Program-made: the position numbers and the translations under genes | NCBI GenBank assembly: GCA_022820505.1 | Contig: JAJEFK010000007.1 | Coordinates: forward strand, 1 to 64,000 | Reading direction: 5' to 3' | Length of the DNA stretch: 64,000 nucleotides | Origin: Acidimicrobiia bacterium | GTDB taxonomy: Bacteria; Actinomycetota; Acidimicrobiia; Acidimicrobiales; Poriferisodalaceae | Part shown: one piece after another, positions 1-8,196 of the stretch | How the letters are laid out: each line of letters begins with the position of its first letter | Numbering within the stretch: position 1 is the stretch's first letter | The notes under the pieces: generated by a model | The model's database searches: none | What the model was told of the DNA's origin: nothing | Seen by the model: the letters and a program-made list of their open reading frames with translations, nothing else

Positions 1-136
1 CACATGACATCCACCACTCTCCTGGACAAAGCACGCATGATGAAACCGGCCTCCACGGTCGTCAGGTCATCGACGACCCCACCAATACACCGGGGAACCA
101 GACGACCCGTGGACGGCCACCTATCCGCGCGGCCTC
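1..136. other. No gene called at the left edge
   Basis: This stretch lies beyond the fbiC stop. A short open frame runs from position 4 on the plus strand to about 174, but it has no recognisable protein features and runs into the fbiC 3' end antisense. I see no clear hairpin terminator or promoter here. Confidence 0.4.
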
Positions 137-2659
137 TTAGACGCGACTGCCGAGGGATTCGAGCGGGATGAGCTTGCGGTCGGTGGCGTTGTCGGTGGGG
201 CGCAGGATGCGGCTGCGCACCTCGGGTGCGCCGTCGGCATTCTGGTAGCCGGTGAGGCGCTGGCGGGTGCGACGCCCCAACGGCTCCGCGATATCCCGGA
301 AGTCCTGCTCGGTGAGCCCCTGGCCGTGCTGCGCGCCCGCAGCGCGGGAGATGTTCTCGTCCATGAGCGTGCCGCCCATGTCGTTGGCACCTGCCCGCAG
401 GATCTGCTGGGCTCCCGGCGGCCCGATCTTCACCCACGACACCTGGATGTTGTCGATGAGTCCGTGGTAGGCGATCCGCGGCACGGCGTGCATCAGCAGG
501 GTCTCCCGGAAGGTCGGACCCCGACGGGCGCCCTTGCGCAGGTAGATGGGGCTGGCCATGTGCACGAACGGCAGCGGGACCCACTCGGTGAACCCGCCCG
601 TGCGCTTTTGCAGCTCGCGGGTGGCAACGATGTGGTTGGCCCAGTTCTCCGGATGCTCGATCGAGCCGAACATGATCGTGATGTTGGAGTGCAGGCCCAC
701 GGCGTGCGCCGCCTCATGGCATTCGAGCCACTCGGCAGTGTTGATCTTGTCGGGGCACAGCACCGCCCGCACCGAATCGTCGAGGATCTCCGCAGCGGTG
801 CCCGGCAGCGACTTCAGCCCGGCTTCCTTCAGCCGCATGAGGTAGTCCACGAGCGACTCGCCGAGACGCTTGGCCCCCTCGATGACCTCGAGGGCCGTGA
901 ACCCGTGCAGGTGCATGTCGGGCACTACATCGTGGATGGCCCGGCAGACGTCGATGTAGTAGTCGCCGTCGAAGCTGGGGTGGATGCCGCCCTGCAGGGT
1001 CACCTCGGTGGCGCCCAGCTCGGCGGCCTCGATCACCCGCTCCTGGATGTCGGCCAGCGTGAGCATGTAGGGCGTGCCGCGCAGGTTCAGCGACAGGGGC
1101 CCCTTGGAGAAGCCGCAGAACTTGCACTTGAACGTGCAGACGTTCGTGTAGTTGATGTTGCGGTTGTGCACCCAGGTCACGATGTCGCCCACTGCTGCGC
1201 GACGCAGCTCGTCGGCCACCTCGCCGATGGCGACCACCTCGGGTCCGCGCGCGGAGAACAGGGTGACAATCTCGTCGTGCCCGACTTGCTGGCCGGCCAT
1301 CACCCCGTCGAGCACCTCGCGCACAGCCCCGCGTGCATGGGAGGGGCCGTCCATGATGTTCGTGGGCATGTGACCGGCGCCGCCGGAGTACCACTGGGTG
1401 GAGTTCTCGTCCGCGACCAGCACGTCTGCGCCGGAGCCGGCGTTGAGATTCTCCATGGTGCGCTCGGGCATCTGGCCGCCGGGATCGTCACGGCCGAGAC
1501 CCTCGGCATCGGAGCGGTCCATCACCGGGAACCGGTTGGTCTCGGCCAGCCAGCGCTCGGGCTGCAGTGCGAACTCCGGGTAGATCGTGAGCCGGGGAGC
1601 GAGCGTGAACTCGCGTGCCTCGGTGACCTCCCGCAGGCGATCGAGCGCCGGCCACGGACGCTCGGGGTTGACGTGGTCGGCGGTGATCGGCGAGACGCCG
1701 CCCCAGTCGTCGATGCCGCACTCGAGCAGCCCGCCAAAGTCCTCCGTGAGGTTCGGCGGGGCCTGCAGGTGGATGTCGGCGGGCAGGATCAGCCGTGCCA
1801 GTGCTATGGCCTGCGCGTACTCGTCGGGCGGGCAAGCGGGCATGTTGTGCATGGACGTGCCCGCCTTGGGCAGGAAGTTCTGCACGATCACTTCCTGGAT
1901 GTGGCCCCAGCGAGCATGGCTCGCAGCGATGGCCTCCAGCGCCGCCAGCCGGTCGGCGAGCGACTCGCCGATGCCCACGAGGATCCCGGTGGTGTAGGGG
2001 ATGGCCAGCTCGCCGGCTGCTTCGAGCGTGGCGAGCCGCCGAGCCGGTTCCTTGTCGGGCGATCCCCGGTGGCAGTCGAGGTGCGGGTTCAGCGACTCCA
2101 GCATCATCCCCTGGCTGGGCGACACCTCGCGCAGCGCCGCCAGTTCGCTCGCGGTCATGGCGCCCGGGTTGGCATGGGGGAGCAGCCCGGTCTCGTCGCG
2201 TACAAGGCGGCACATCTCGACCAGGTAGTGGACGGTGGAATCCCAGCCGTGCTCGGCAAGCCAGTCCGCCGCTGCGGGGTAGCGCAGCTCGGGGCGCTCG
2301 CCGAGGGTGAACAGCGCCTCGTGGCAGCCCGCACGGGCGCCGCTGGCGGCGATCTCCAGCACCTGCTCGGGCGTCAGGTACGGCGTGTCGAGCCGCGCCG
2401 GGGGCTGAGCGAACGTGCAGTAGCCGCACTTGTCGCGGCAGAGCATGGTCAGCGGGATGAACACCTTCGGGCTGTAGGTCACCCGGGTGCCGAACGCGTT
2501 GTCGCGCACGGCCGCTGCCCGCTCAGCCAGCTCAGCGAGCGGCAGCGTTGCGAGTGCCAGCGATGCGGCCGAGGGTTGCGGGGCCACGGCGGTGCCGTTG
2601 GGCGATGCTCCGTTTGCCGCCGGGTCGTCCACGCTGTGCGACGGTTCGATGATGGTCAC
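137..2659 (-). CDS. fbiC: FbiC, fused CofG-CofH (F0 synthase)
   Basis: FbiC makes F0 (7,8-didemethyl-8-hydroxy-5-deazariboflavin), the chromophore of coenzyme F420, from 5-amino-6-ribitylaminouracil and tyrosine in the cytosol. The 840-aa protein has the actinobacterial two-domain layout. The N-terminal CofG-like radical SAM domain has Cys74, Cys78 and Cys81 (CRDKCGYC). The C-terminal CofH-like domain has a second cluster motif, CTFKCKFC, near residues 505-512. The length matches mycobacterial FbiC. The start is GTG and overlaps the stop of the upstream HxlR gene by 4 bp (GTGA), so translation is probably coupled. The F420-type reductase at 8.2 kb is a plausible user of the cofactor. Family assignment is firm. 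Confidence 0.97.
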   Translation of the reverse strand: MTIIEPSHSVDDPAANGASPNGTAVAPQPSAASLALATLPLAELAERAAAVRDNAFGTRVTYSPKVFIPLTMLCRDKCGYCTFAQPPARLDTPYLTPEQVLEIAASGARAGCHEALFTLGERPELRYPAAADWLAEHGWDSTVHYLVEMCRLVRDETGLLPHANPGAMTASELAALREVSPSQGMMLESLNPHLDCHRGSPDKEPARRLATLEAAGELAIPYTTGILVGIGESLADRLAALEAIAASHARWGHIQEVIVQNFLPKAGTSMHNMPACPPDEYAQAIALARLILPADIHLQAPPNLTEDFGGLLECGIDDWGGVSPITADHVNPERPWPALDRLREVTEAREFTLAPRLTIYPEFALQPERWLAETNRFPVMDRSDAEGLGRDDPGGQMPERTMENLNAGSGADVLVADENSTQWYSGGAGHMPTNIMDGPSHARGAVREVLDGVMAGQQVGHDEIVTLFSARGPEVVAIGEVADELRRAAVGDIVTWVHNRNINYTNVCTFKCKFCGFSKGPLSLNLRGTPYMLTLADIQERVIEAAELGATEVTLQGGIHPSFDGDYYIDVCRAIHDVVPDMHLHGFTALEVIEGAKRLGESLVDYLMRLKEAGLKSLPGTAAEILDDSVRAVLCPDKINTAEWLECHEAAHAVGLHSNITIMFGSIEHPENWANHIVATRELQKRTGGFTEWVPLPFVHMASPIYLRKGARRGPTFRETLLMHAVPRIAYHGLIDNIQVSWVKIGPPGAQQILRAGANDMGGTLMDENISRAAGAQHGQGLTEQDFRDIAEPLGRRTRQRLTGYQNADGAPEVRSRILRPTDNATDRKLIPLESLGSRV

Positions 2660-3165
2660 AGGGCCCCTCCGTTCGTGGGCTGCTGTTGAAAGGATGCGGC
2701 GGTCGCGGCTGCGACGAGTTCTTCGCTGCCGCTGGACCGGCTGCGAATGCGAGTGGGGCTGACGGGCTCATCGCAGGCGGGGCACCGCGTCGCGATCTCC
2801 AGCGCTGCCCCGCAGTCGGCGTGCACCAGCACCGTGGGCGCATCGCCGTCGTGGCACCAGCGGTCGCCCCAGGCCATCAGCGCGAGCAGGCTGTTCGACA
2901 GGTCGAGGCCCTTTGCTGTCAACACATAGTCGTACCGGACCGGTCGGTGCTGGTAGGGCTCCTTGGCCACCACGCCGGCGTCGACCAGACGGCCGAGCCG
3001 GTCGGCCAGCATGTTGCGAGCGATGCCGAGGTCGTGCTGCATGGCGCTGAAGCGGCGCACGCCGCGGAACAGGTCACGCAGGATGAGCAGCATCCAGCGG
3101 TCGCCCACGATGTCGAGGGTTGCCTGGATGGAACAGCTCGGCTGATCCGTCGTGGCGGTCTTCAC
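2656..3165 (-). CDS. HxlR-family transcriptional regulator
   Basis: This is a winged-helix regulator of the HxlR family, about 169 aa. The N-terminal Cys is followed by the family signature (LDIVGDRWMLLILRDLFRG) and an RF-x-x-M-Q-x-D-L helix. After the DNA-binding domain the C-terminus carries a CGAAL...CPACDEPV cysteine pattern, common in actinobacterial HxlR proteins and possibly metal- or redox-responsive (inference). The longest frame starts at a GTG at 3177. I prefer the GTG at 3165 because TAGTGT lies 8 nt before it, the leaderless promoter arrangement seen across this window. Its stop overlaps the fbiC start, so it is co-transcribed with F420 synthesis. The ligand is unknown. Confidence 0.9.
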   Translation of the reverse strand: MKTATTDQPSCSIQATLDIVGDRWMLLILRDLFRGVRRFSAMQHDLGIARNMLADRLGRLVDAGVVAKEPYQHRPVRYDYVLTAKGLDLSNSLLALMAWGDRWCHDGDAPTVLVHADCGAALEIATRCPACDEPVSPTRIRSRSSGSEELVAAATAASFQQQPTNGGAL

Positions 3166-3173
3166 GGCCGCGC

Positions 3174-3179
3174 ACACTA
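3174..3179 (-). promoter_or_regulatory. Putative -10 (TAGTGT), leaderless hxlR-fbiC promoter
   Basis: TAGTGT on the minus strand ends 8 nt before the GTG at 3165. This spacing would place the transcription start at or next to the start codon. No Shine-Dalgarno sequence is present and no convincing -35 is visible. Confidence 0.5.
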
Positions 3180-3254
3180 CGGCAGTCAGTTTCGGTTTGC
3201 AACCGACTCGCCCGGCGAGTGGGATTCGGGCGAGTGAATCAACCCGGCGAGCCG

Positions 3255-4388
3255 TCAGGCGAGCGCGTCCGCCTTGGTCTGCAGCGACACCAGCAGCTCG
3301 TCGAAGCTCTTCGTGAAGGCGGCGACGCCCTGCGCCTCGAGCGTGTCGGCGACGCCGTCGAGATCGATGCCGTGCTCCTGGACGGCATCGAGCACGTAGT
3401 TGGCAGCGGTCTGGTCGGCATCAACGGTGCGACGCAGTTTGCCGTGATCGCAGAAGGCCGCCAGGGTGTCGTCGGGCATGGTGTTGACGGTGTGCGGGCC
3501 GATGAGCTCGTCGACGTACAGCGTGTCGGGATAGGCCGGGTTCTTGGTGCTGGTCGACGCCCACAGCGGCCGCTGCACCTGGGCCCCGAGCGCAGCGAGG
3601 CGTTCCCAGCGGGGCCCGCTGAAGATCTCGCCGAAGCGACCGTAGGCGGCTTGGGCCTGTGCCACGGCGGTGCGCCCCCGCAGGCCCAGAGCGCTGGGCG
3701 TGCCCACCGAGTCGAGCCGGCGGTCGACCTCGGTGTCGGTACGGCTCACGAAGAACGACGCCACGCTGGCCACACCCGACAGATCGGCGACGCCGGCGGC
3801 AACCCGATCCTCGAGCCCGCTCAGATAGGCCTCGGCCACCTGCTCGTAGCGAGCCACCGAGAAGATCAGCGTCACGTTGATGCTGCGGCCCTCGGCGATC
3901 ATCTGGCGGATGGCGCCGAGTCCCTCGAGGGTGCCGGGGATCTTCACCATCAGGTTCGGCCGTGCGATGGCCTCGTGCAGCTCCCGGGCAGCCTGAGCAG
4001 TGGTCGCCTCATCGTGCGCGAGCGACGGGTCCACCTCGACCGACACGAACCCATCGGTGCCGCCCGACGCCGTGTGCACTCGTTCGAGCGCCCTCAGGGC
4101 ACCCCGGATGTCGCTGGTGACCAGCTGCCAGTAGGCGTCGTCAACCGAAGTGCCGCCGCACACGAGGTCGCCGAACTGCTCGTCGTAGTCGGGCGACGAC
4201 TCGATGGCTTTCTGGAAGATCGAGGGGTTCGACGTGAGGCCGCGGATGCCTTGTTCGACCCAGTCGTCCAGCTCGCCGCCGGTGATCCAGCCCCGGCGAA
4301 GATTGTCGAGCCACGGACTCTGCCCGCACTCGGAATACAGCCCTTCCAAGCGCCCGATGGTCGTGCTGCCGTTGCCGCGGTCGGTCAT
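3255..4388 (-). CDS. tal: Transaldolase
   Basis: Transaldolase transfers a dihydroxyacetone unit from sedoheptulose-7-phosphate to glyceraldehyde-3-phosphate in the non-oxidative pentose phosphate pathway. The 377-aa protein is of the actinobacterial type. It shows TSNPSIFQKAI near the N-terminus, the Schiff-base lysine in LMVKIPGT, NVTLIFSVARY, and the late motif ASTSTKNPAY. An AGGAAG Shine-Dalgarno stands about 8 nt before the ATG. It lies downstream of the transketolase on the same strand, separated by 114 bp that contain a duplicated copy of the transketolase tail. The pair is a typical pentose-phosphate block. Confidence 0.96.
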   Translation of the reverse strand: MTDRGNGSTTIGRLEGLYSECGQSPWLDNLRRGWITGGELDDWVEQGIRGLTSNPSIFQKAIESSPDYDEQFGDLVCGGTSVDDAYWQLVTSDIRGALRALERVHTASGGTDGFVSVEVDPSLAHDEATTAQAARELHEAIARPNLMVKIPGTLEGLGAIRQMIAEGRSINVTLIFSVARYEQVAEAYLSGLEDRVAAGVADLSGVASVASFFVSRTDTEVDRRLDSVGTPSALGLRGRTAVAQAQAAYGRFGEIFSGPRWERLAALGAQVQRPLWASTSTKNPAYPDTLYVDELIGPHTVNTMPDDTLAAFCDHGKLRRTVDADQTAANYVLDAVQEHGIDLDGVADTLEAQGVAAFTKSFDELLVSLQTKADALA

Positions 4389-4420
4389 GGAGATCTTCCT
4401 GTGCGCGTTCCTGCTCAGGT

Positions 4421-4452
4421 TCTACAGCAGTGCGCGGGCTGCGTCGGCGATG
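4421..4452. repeat. 32-bp direct repeat, copy 1 (duplicated tkt 3' end)
   Basis: Bases 4421-4452 are identical to 4502-4533. Copy 2 contains the last codons and the stop of the transketolase gene. Copy 1 is a free-standing duplicate of that tail in the tkt-tal spacer. Confidence 0.9.
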
Positions 4453-4501
4453 CAGCTTTGGCCTGCCGGCCATCGCGTGGCGGTGGTGCCGCGAGCACGC
4501 A

Positions 4502-4533
4502 TCTACAGCAGTGCGCGGGCTGCGTCGGCGATG
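4502..4533. repeat. 32-bp direct repeat, copy 2 (tkt coding end)
   Basis: This copy encodes the C-terminal IADAARALL residues and TAG stop of the transketolase on the minus strand. It matches 4421-4452 exactly, offset by 81 bp. Confidence 0.9.
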
Positions 4534-6452
4534 GCCGGTGCGGTGAATCCGAAGTGGTCCATGAGGTCGCCGCCCGGCGCGCTCGCGCCGAACCGGTTCA
4601 TGGTGACGGTGGCGTCGGCGTAGCGGTCCCAGCCCATCGCCGAGCCCGCCTCCACGCCAAGCACCGGGACACCCGGAGGGAACACGGCGGCTCGGTACTC
4701 GGCCTCTTGGGCCTCGAAGAGATCCCAGCTCGGCATCGACACCACCGAGCTGGCGATGCCGTCCGCGGCGAGCAATGCGGCGGCGTCTGTGCAGCACTGC
4801 ACCTCGCTGCCGGTGCCCGCCAGGATGACCGCCGGCGTCGGCGTGTCGATCAGCACGTAGGCGCCCAGGGCGACCTGCGACGGGCGGTCGGTGCCGTCGA
4901 GAACGGGAACGTTCTGGCGTGTCAGCACCAGCGCGGTGGGGCCGTCTCGCTCGACCGCGATCTGCCACGCCTGGGACGTCTCGTTGGCATCCGCGGGCCG
5001 GATCACGCACAGGCCCGGGATGGCCCGCAGGGAGGCGACGTGCTCGACCGGCTGGTGGGTGGGCCCGTCCTCGCCGACGCCGATGGAGTCATGCGTCCAC
5101 ACGAACACGGTCTTGGCGCTGCTCAGGGCTGCCAGCCGCACTGCGGGGCGCATGTAGTCGCTGAAGACCAGGAAGGTGCCGACTACCGGCAGCACGCCGC
5201 CGTGCAATGCCATGCCGTTGGCGACCGCCCCCATGGCGTGCTCGCGGACGCCGAAGTAGAGCTTGCGCCCGCTCGGATTGGCGGCCGACAGCACTTCGGC
5301 GGTCACGTTGGTGCCAGTGTTGCCCGTCAGGTCGGCGCCGCCGCTGATGAGGGCGGGCACGGGGTCGAGCGACGCATCGAGCACGCGATTGGCGGCAACC
5401 CGGGTGGCCATCTGGGTGCCGGCCTCGAAGGTCGGAAGATCGGACAGGTCACCGTTCACTGCACTCGCCGACCACAGCGCGTCGAGCCAGCCGCGATCGT
5501 GGCCGCTGGCCGCGAGACGGGCCTCCCATTCGAGGCGCTCGGCGGCCCCATGGGCACCGGCTGACCGGTAGGCCTGCGCCACGTCGTCGTCGACCACGAA
5601 CGTCGCTTCCGCGTCCATGTCCATCGCATGCTTGGCCGCAGCGATCTCGTCGGCGTCGGTGATCGCGCCATGCGCCGCCGACGTGTCGACCGCCGTGGGC
5701 ATCGGGTAGCCGATGTGGCTGCGGATGATGATCATGGAGGGGCGATCGCTGACCAGCGTGGCCTCGCGCAACGCCCGCTCCAGAGCGTCGGTGTCCTCAG
5801 CGGCCTCGCCGAGGTCCGCGACGTGCCAGCCGTACGCCTCGAAGCGGCGAGCGGCGTCGTCGCTGAGCGCCAAGTCGGTGCTGCCGTCGATCGTGATGCG
5901 GTTGTCGTCGTAGACGGCAACCAGGCGGCCGAGCTGCTGGTGGCCGGCAAGCGACGCCGCCTCGTGGCTGATGCCCTCCATCAGATCGCCGTCGCTGACG
6001 ATCACGAACGTGTGATGGTCCACCAGGTCGGCGCCCAGGCGCGAACGCAGGCCGCGCTCGGCCATCGCCATGCCGACGGCATTGGCAAGGCCCTGTCCCA
6101 AGGGGCCGGTGGTGACCTCCACGCCGGGCGTGAGGCCGTACTCGGGGTGGCCGGGCGTGATCGATCCAAGCTGGCGGAAGTTTCGGATGTCATCGAGCGT
6201 GACGCCGTAGCCCACCAGGTGCGCCATGGCGTAAACGAGCATCGAGGCGTGGCCGGCCGACAGGATGAACCGGTCGCGATCGGGCCAATCTGGCGCTGCG
6301 GCGTCGTAGCGCAGGATGCGGGTGAACAGCACATGCGCAAGGGGCGCGAGTGCCATCGCCGTGCCAGTGTGGCCGCTGCGGGCACGCATCACGGCATCCA
6401 TCGCCAGTGCCCGGATGGTGTTGATCTGGCGTGCTTCGAGAGTGGTGTTCAT
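4503..6452 (-). CDS. tkt: Transketolase
   Basis: This thiamine-diphosphate enzyme moves two-carbon units between sugar phosphates. The 649-aa protein is normal in length for the family. It shows the N-terminal histidine in SGHTG (most homologues have GHPG), LSAGHASM, TPGHPEYG, the ThDP/metal motif GDGDLMEG...YDDNRITIDG, and the pyrimidine-domain EHAMGAVANGMALHGG. The open frame continues 363 bp upstream, but that part is a shadow of the FIST gene. The ATG at 6452 begins the homologous sequence (MNTTLEARQINTIRALAMDAV). It follows the FIST gene by 13 bp and precedes tal, suggesting one transcript. Confidence 0.96.
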   Translation of the reverse strand: MNTTLEARQINTIRALAMDAVMRARSGHTGTAMALAPLAHVLFTRILRYDAAAPDWPDRDRFILSAGHASMLVYAMAHLVGYGVTLDDIRNFRQLGSITPGHPEYGLTPGVEVTTGPLGQGLANAVGMAMAERGLRSRLGADLVDHHTFVIVSDGDLMEGISHEAASLAGHQQLGRLVAVYDDNRITIDGSTDLALSDDAARRFEAYGWHVADLGEAAEDTDALERALREATLVSDRPSMIIIRSHIGYPMPTAVDTSAAHGAITDADEIAAAKHAMDMDAEATFVVDDDVAQAYRSAGAHGAAERLEWEARLAASGHDRGWLDALWSASAVNGDLSDLPTFEAGTQMATRVAANRVLDASLDPVPALISGGADLTGNTGTNVTAEVLSAANPSGRKLYFGVREHAMGAVANGMALHGGVLPVVGTFLVFSDYMRPAVRLAALSSAKTVFVWTHDSIGVGEDGPTHQPVEHVASLRAIPGLCVIRPADANETSQAWQIAVERDGPTALVLTRQNVPVLDGTDRPSQVALGAYVLIDTPTPAVILAGTGSEVQCCTDAAALLAADGIASSVVSMPSWDLFEAQEAEYRAAVFPPGVPVLGVEAGSAMGWDRYADATVTMNRFGASAPGGDLMDHFGFTAPAIADAARALL

Positions 6453-6465
6453 GACGCTCGGCTCA

Positions 6466-7638
6466 TCATTGCCCATCGGCATCGGAGAACAGCGCCATCG
6501 AAGCGGTGAAGCCGTGCACGTATGAGCGCGCTCCGACCGGGCCGATCTCGCCGGCGCAGAACATGCCGGCCACCTCAGCCGACGTCTGGTCCACCAGCGC
6601 CGATGCGTCGTGATGGGGGGCGTCGAACAGGTGGGTGCCCCGGCCGTTGCAGGTGAACAGCAGGGCGCCTTCGGTCTGCGGCGAGTGCGCGAGCGCGGCG
6701 CGCAGGTCTTCGTCGGCAGTTTCGGCGTCACGCACATGGAACTGCACCGTCGCGCCGATCGGCGCCTCGTCGCCGATGGCAATGGCACCGCTGTCACGGT
6801 CGGCGCCGAGCACACCGCGGATCAGGAAATCGCCGCGCTCGAAGTCGATCTTGCGCTCGTCGGTCACCCGGCCCACATGCAGCCCTCGCTGCACCAGGCG
6901 CTGGTCGGCAGGGTCGAGCTTGGAGAACACCTGCTGCAGCCGCTCGAACGGCGGCATGCCCCCGAGCGACTTCACCACGTTGCCCTCCGCCTCGGTGATG
7001 ATGTAGGGCTGGCCGATGGGTCGGCATCCCTGCGAGACCAAATGCGTCACGTTCGCACTGCCGCCCACGATCAGGGCCGCAGCGCCGTCGCGGTGCACGC
7101 TGCCGTCCACGACGATGCGGTTGCCGCCCGGCATGGGTGCTCCAGACGACAGCCCGCCCAGCACGCTCACGTCGGGCCAGCGCTCGGCCCAGTGCCCGAG
7201 GGCGGCATCGACGGGGTAGGAGTACGGGTCGGCCAGCACAATCATCGAGAGATCGCCGGCGGCGTGCACTTCGTCGAGCGCGGCCGCGAGCGCCTCGTCG
7301 TCGGCAGCCGGATCGGGCACCCCGCCCAGCCGGACAGCGCGCGCCCTCGGCGCGTTGCCGCCGCCCAGGCTTGCCACCCACAGCACAGCGGCGGTTTCTT
7401 CTTCGATCTCACGCTCGCCCGCCGCCACCGAGACCGCCGTGGTGCCGACAAACGCACCGGGGTTGAGCAGCTCGACCACGGCCGCTGCGATCTCGTCGGT
7501 GTTGCCCATGTGCTCGCCCGAGGTGAACAGCACGGCGACATCGGGCTGCACTCCCAGCGTCTCGAGCACCCGCCCCACGATCTCGCCGGTCGCGATGCCG
7601 GGATCGGCGTGCTGGGACAGACCAACGGTGAATGGCAT
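6466..7638 (-). CDS. FIST N/FIST C domain sensory protein
   Basis: This 390-aa protein matches the FIST family. The N-terminal half (about 1-190) carries the FIST_N pattern with LFTSGEH, LLNPGAFVGTTAVSV and VLGGLSSGAP. The C-terminal half carries FIST_C features such as SQGCRPIGQPYIITEAEGNVV and LFTCNGRGTHLF. FIST modules are proposed to bind small ligands such as amino acids and usually sit in signalling proteins. Here the pair of domains stands alone with no kinase or cyclase output. It lies 13 bp upstream of transketolase and 15 bp downstream of the next gene, so it is probably co-transcribed with the pentose-phosphate genes. Function is not known. Confidence 0.88.
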   Translation of the reverse strand: MPFTVGLSQHADPGIATGEIVGRVLETLGVQPDVAVLFTSGEHMGNTDEIAAAVVELLNPGAFVGTTAVSVAAGEREIEEETAAVLWVASLGGGNAPRARAVRLGGVPDPAADDEALAAALDEVHAAGDLSMIVLADPYSYPVDAALGHWAERWPDVSVLGGLSSGAPMPGGNRIVVDGSVHRDGAAALIVGGSANVTHLVSQGCRPIGQPYIITEAEGNVVKSLGGMPPFERLQQVFSKLDPADQRLVQRGLHVGRVTDERKIDFERGDFLIRGVLGADRDSGAIAIGDEAPIGATVQFHVRDAETADEDLRAALAHSPQTEGALLFTCNGRGTHLFDAPHHDASALVDQTSAEVAGMFCAGEIGPVGARSYVHGFTASMALFSDADGQ

Positions 7639-7653
7639 GCGTGCCCGGCCCGC

Positions 7654-8109
7654 CTAGCTGTCCTGCTGTGCGGGCGTGCCGGTCCAGCCGCCGGCAGCCG
7701 GCTCTGCAGCCGGCGGCGCGGGCTCGTCGGCGGGCGGGTTCATGCTGAGCGGAATGATCAGCACCTCGCCCTGGTCGACGCGGCAGTGGGCCTCGATCGT
7801 CGACGGCTCGTCGAAGGTGAGCTCGGCCTGCACCAGGTTGTAGCCGAACTTCCCGGGCTCGACGCTGAGCGGCTGCACGTTGCGCGCCACCTGCTCATCG
7901 CCGCGCATGAACCTCACTTCCAGCGCCGCCAGTCCGGTGTGCGAGGCGGGGCAGCGCACGAGCACGAGCATGTGCGGCGTGATCGTCACCGGGAACGGGC
8001 CGGGAGCCGCCATCGAGAAGTGAACACCGCCCAGATCGATGCGGGCCGCGCCGCCCGCGGCCTGGCGCATGTCGAAGTGCTCGATGAACAGCGCGGACAT
8101 GATCTGCAC
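7654..8109 (-). CDS. Uncharacterised beta-rich protein, Pro/Ala tail
   Basis: I do not recognise this roughly 151-aa protein with certainty; it resembles the short DUF6941-like actinobacterial proteins. There is no signal peptide or membrane segment. Strand-like sequence alternates through residues 1-125. The C-terminus (about 126-151) is a Pro/Ala/Glu-rich tail. The longest frame starts at GTG 8136, and an ATG lies at 8100. I chose GTG 8109 because TACGAT lies exactly 7 nt upstream, the local leaderless pattern. It reads toward the FIST gene with a 15-bp gap, so it may head a hyp-FIST-tkt-tal operon. Confidence 0.7.
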   Translation of the reverse strand: MQIMSALFIEHFDMRQAAGGAARIDLGGVHFSMAAPGPFPVTITPHMLVLVRCPASHTGLAALEVRFMRGDEQVARNVQPLSVEPGKFGYNLVQAELTFDEPSTIEAHCRVDQGEVLIIPLSMNPPADEPAPPAAEPAAGGWTGTPAQQDS

Positions 8110-8116
8110 GCTGTGG

Positions 8117-8122
8117 ATCGTA
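8117..8122 (-). promoter_or_regulatory. Putative -10 (TACGAT), leaderless
   Basis: TACGAT on the minus strand sits 7 nt before the GTG at 8109. It is divergent to the promoter at 8184-8189. Confidence 0.45.
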
Positions 8123-8169
8123 GGCGTGCAGCGCACCTGTCAGGCGAACGCATTTCGGCGTGCTGCGGA

Positions 8170-8182
8170 GAGGCTCAGCCTC
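8170..8182. promoter_or_regulatory. 13-bp palindrome abutting a promoter (possible operator)
   Basis: GAGGCTCAGCCTC is a perfect odd-centred palindrome ending one base before the TAGATT -10 hexamer of the F420-type reductase. Its position suits a repressor or activator site, but no regulator is identified. Confidence 0.35.
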
Positions 8183-8183
8183 C

Positions 8184-8189
8184 TAGATT
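8184..8189 (+). promoter_or_regulatory. Putative -10 (TAGATT), leaderless
   Basis: TAGATT ends 7 nt before the ATG at 8197. No Shine-Dalgarno precedes that ATG. Confidence 0.5.
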
Positions 8190-8196
8190 GCTCGGC

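Noticed and set aside
4..174. Short plus-strand frame at the left edge
   Set aside because: About 56 codons with no recognised features, overlapping the fbiC 3' end; too weak to call.
326..2689. 787-codon open frame on the plus strand
   Set aside because: It lies antisense to fbiC, has no family signature and arises from high GC at codon third positions. The long frames at 3120-5564, 23160-26144 and 44535-47171 were rejected for the same reason.
4453..4501. Hairpin in the tkt-tal spacer as a terminator
   Set aside because: The stem is only 5 bp, and tal is probably in the same transcript.
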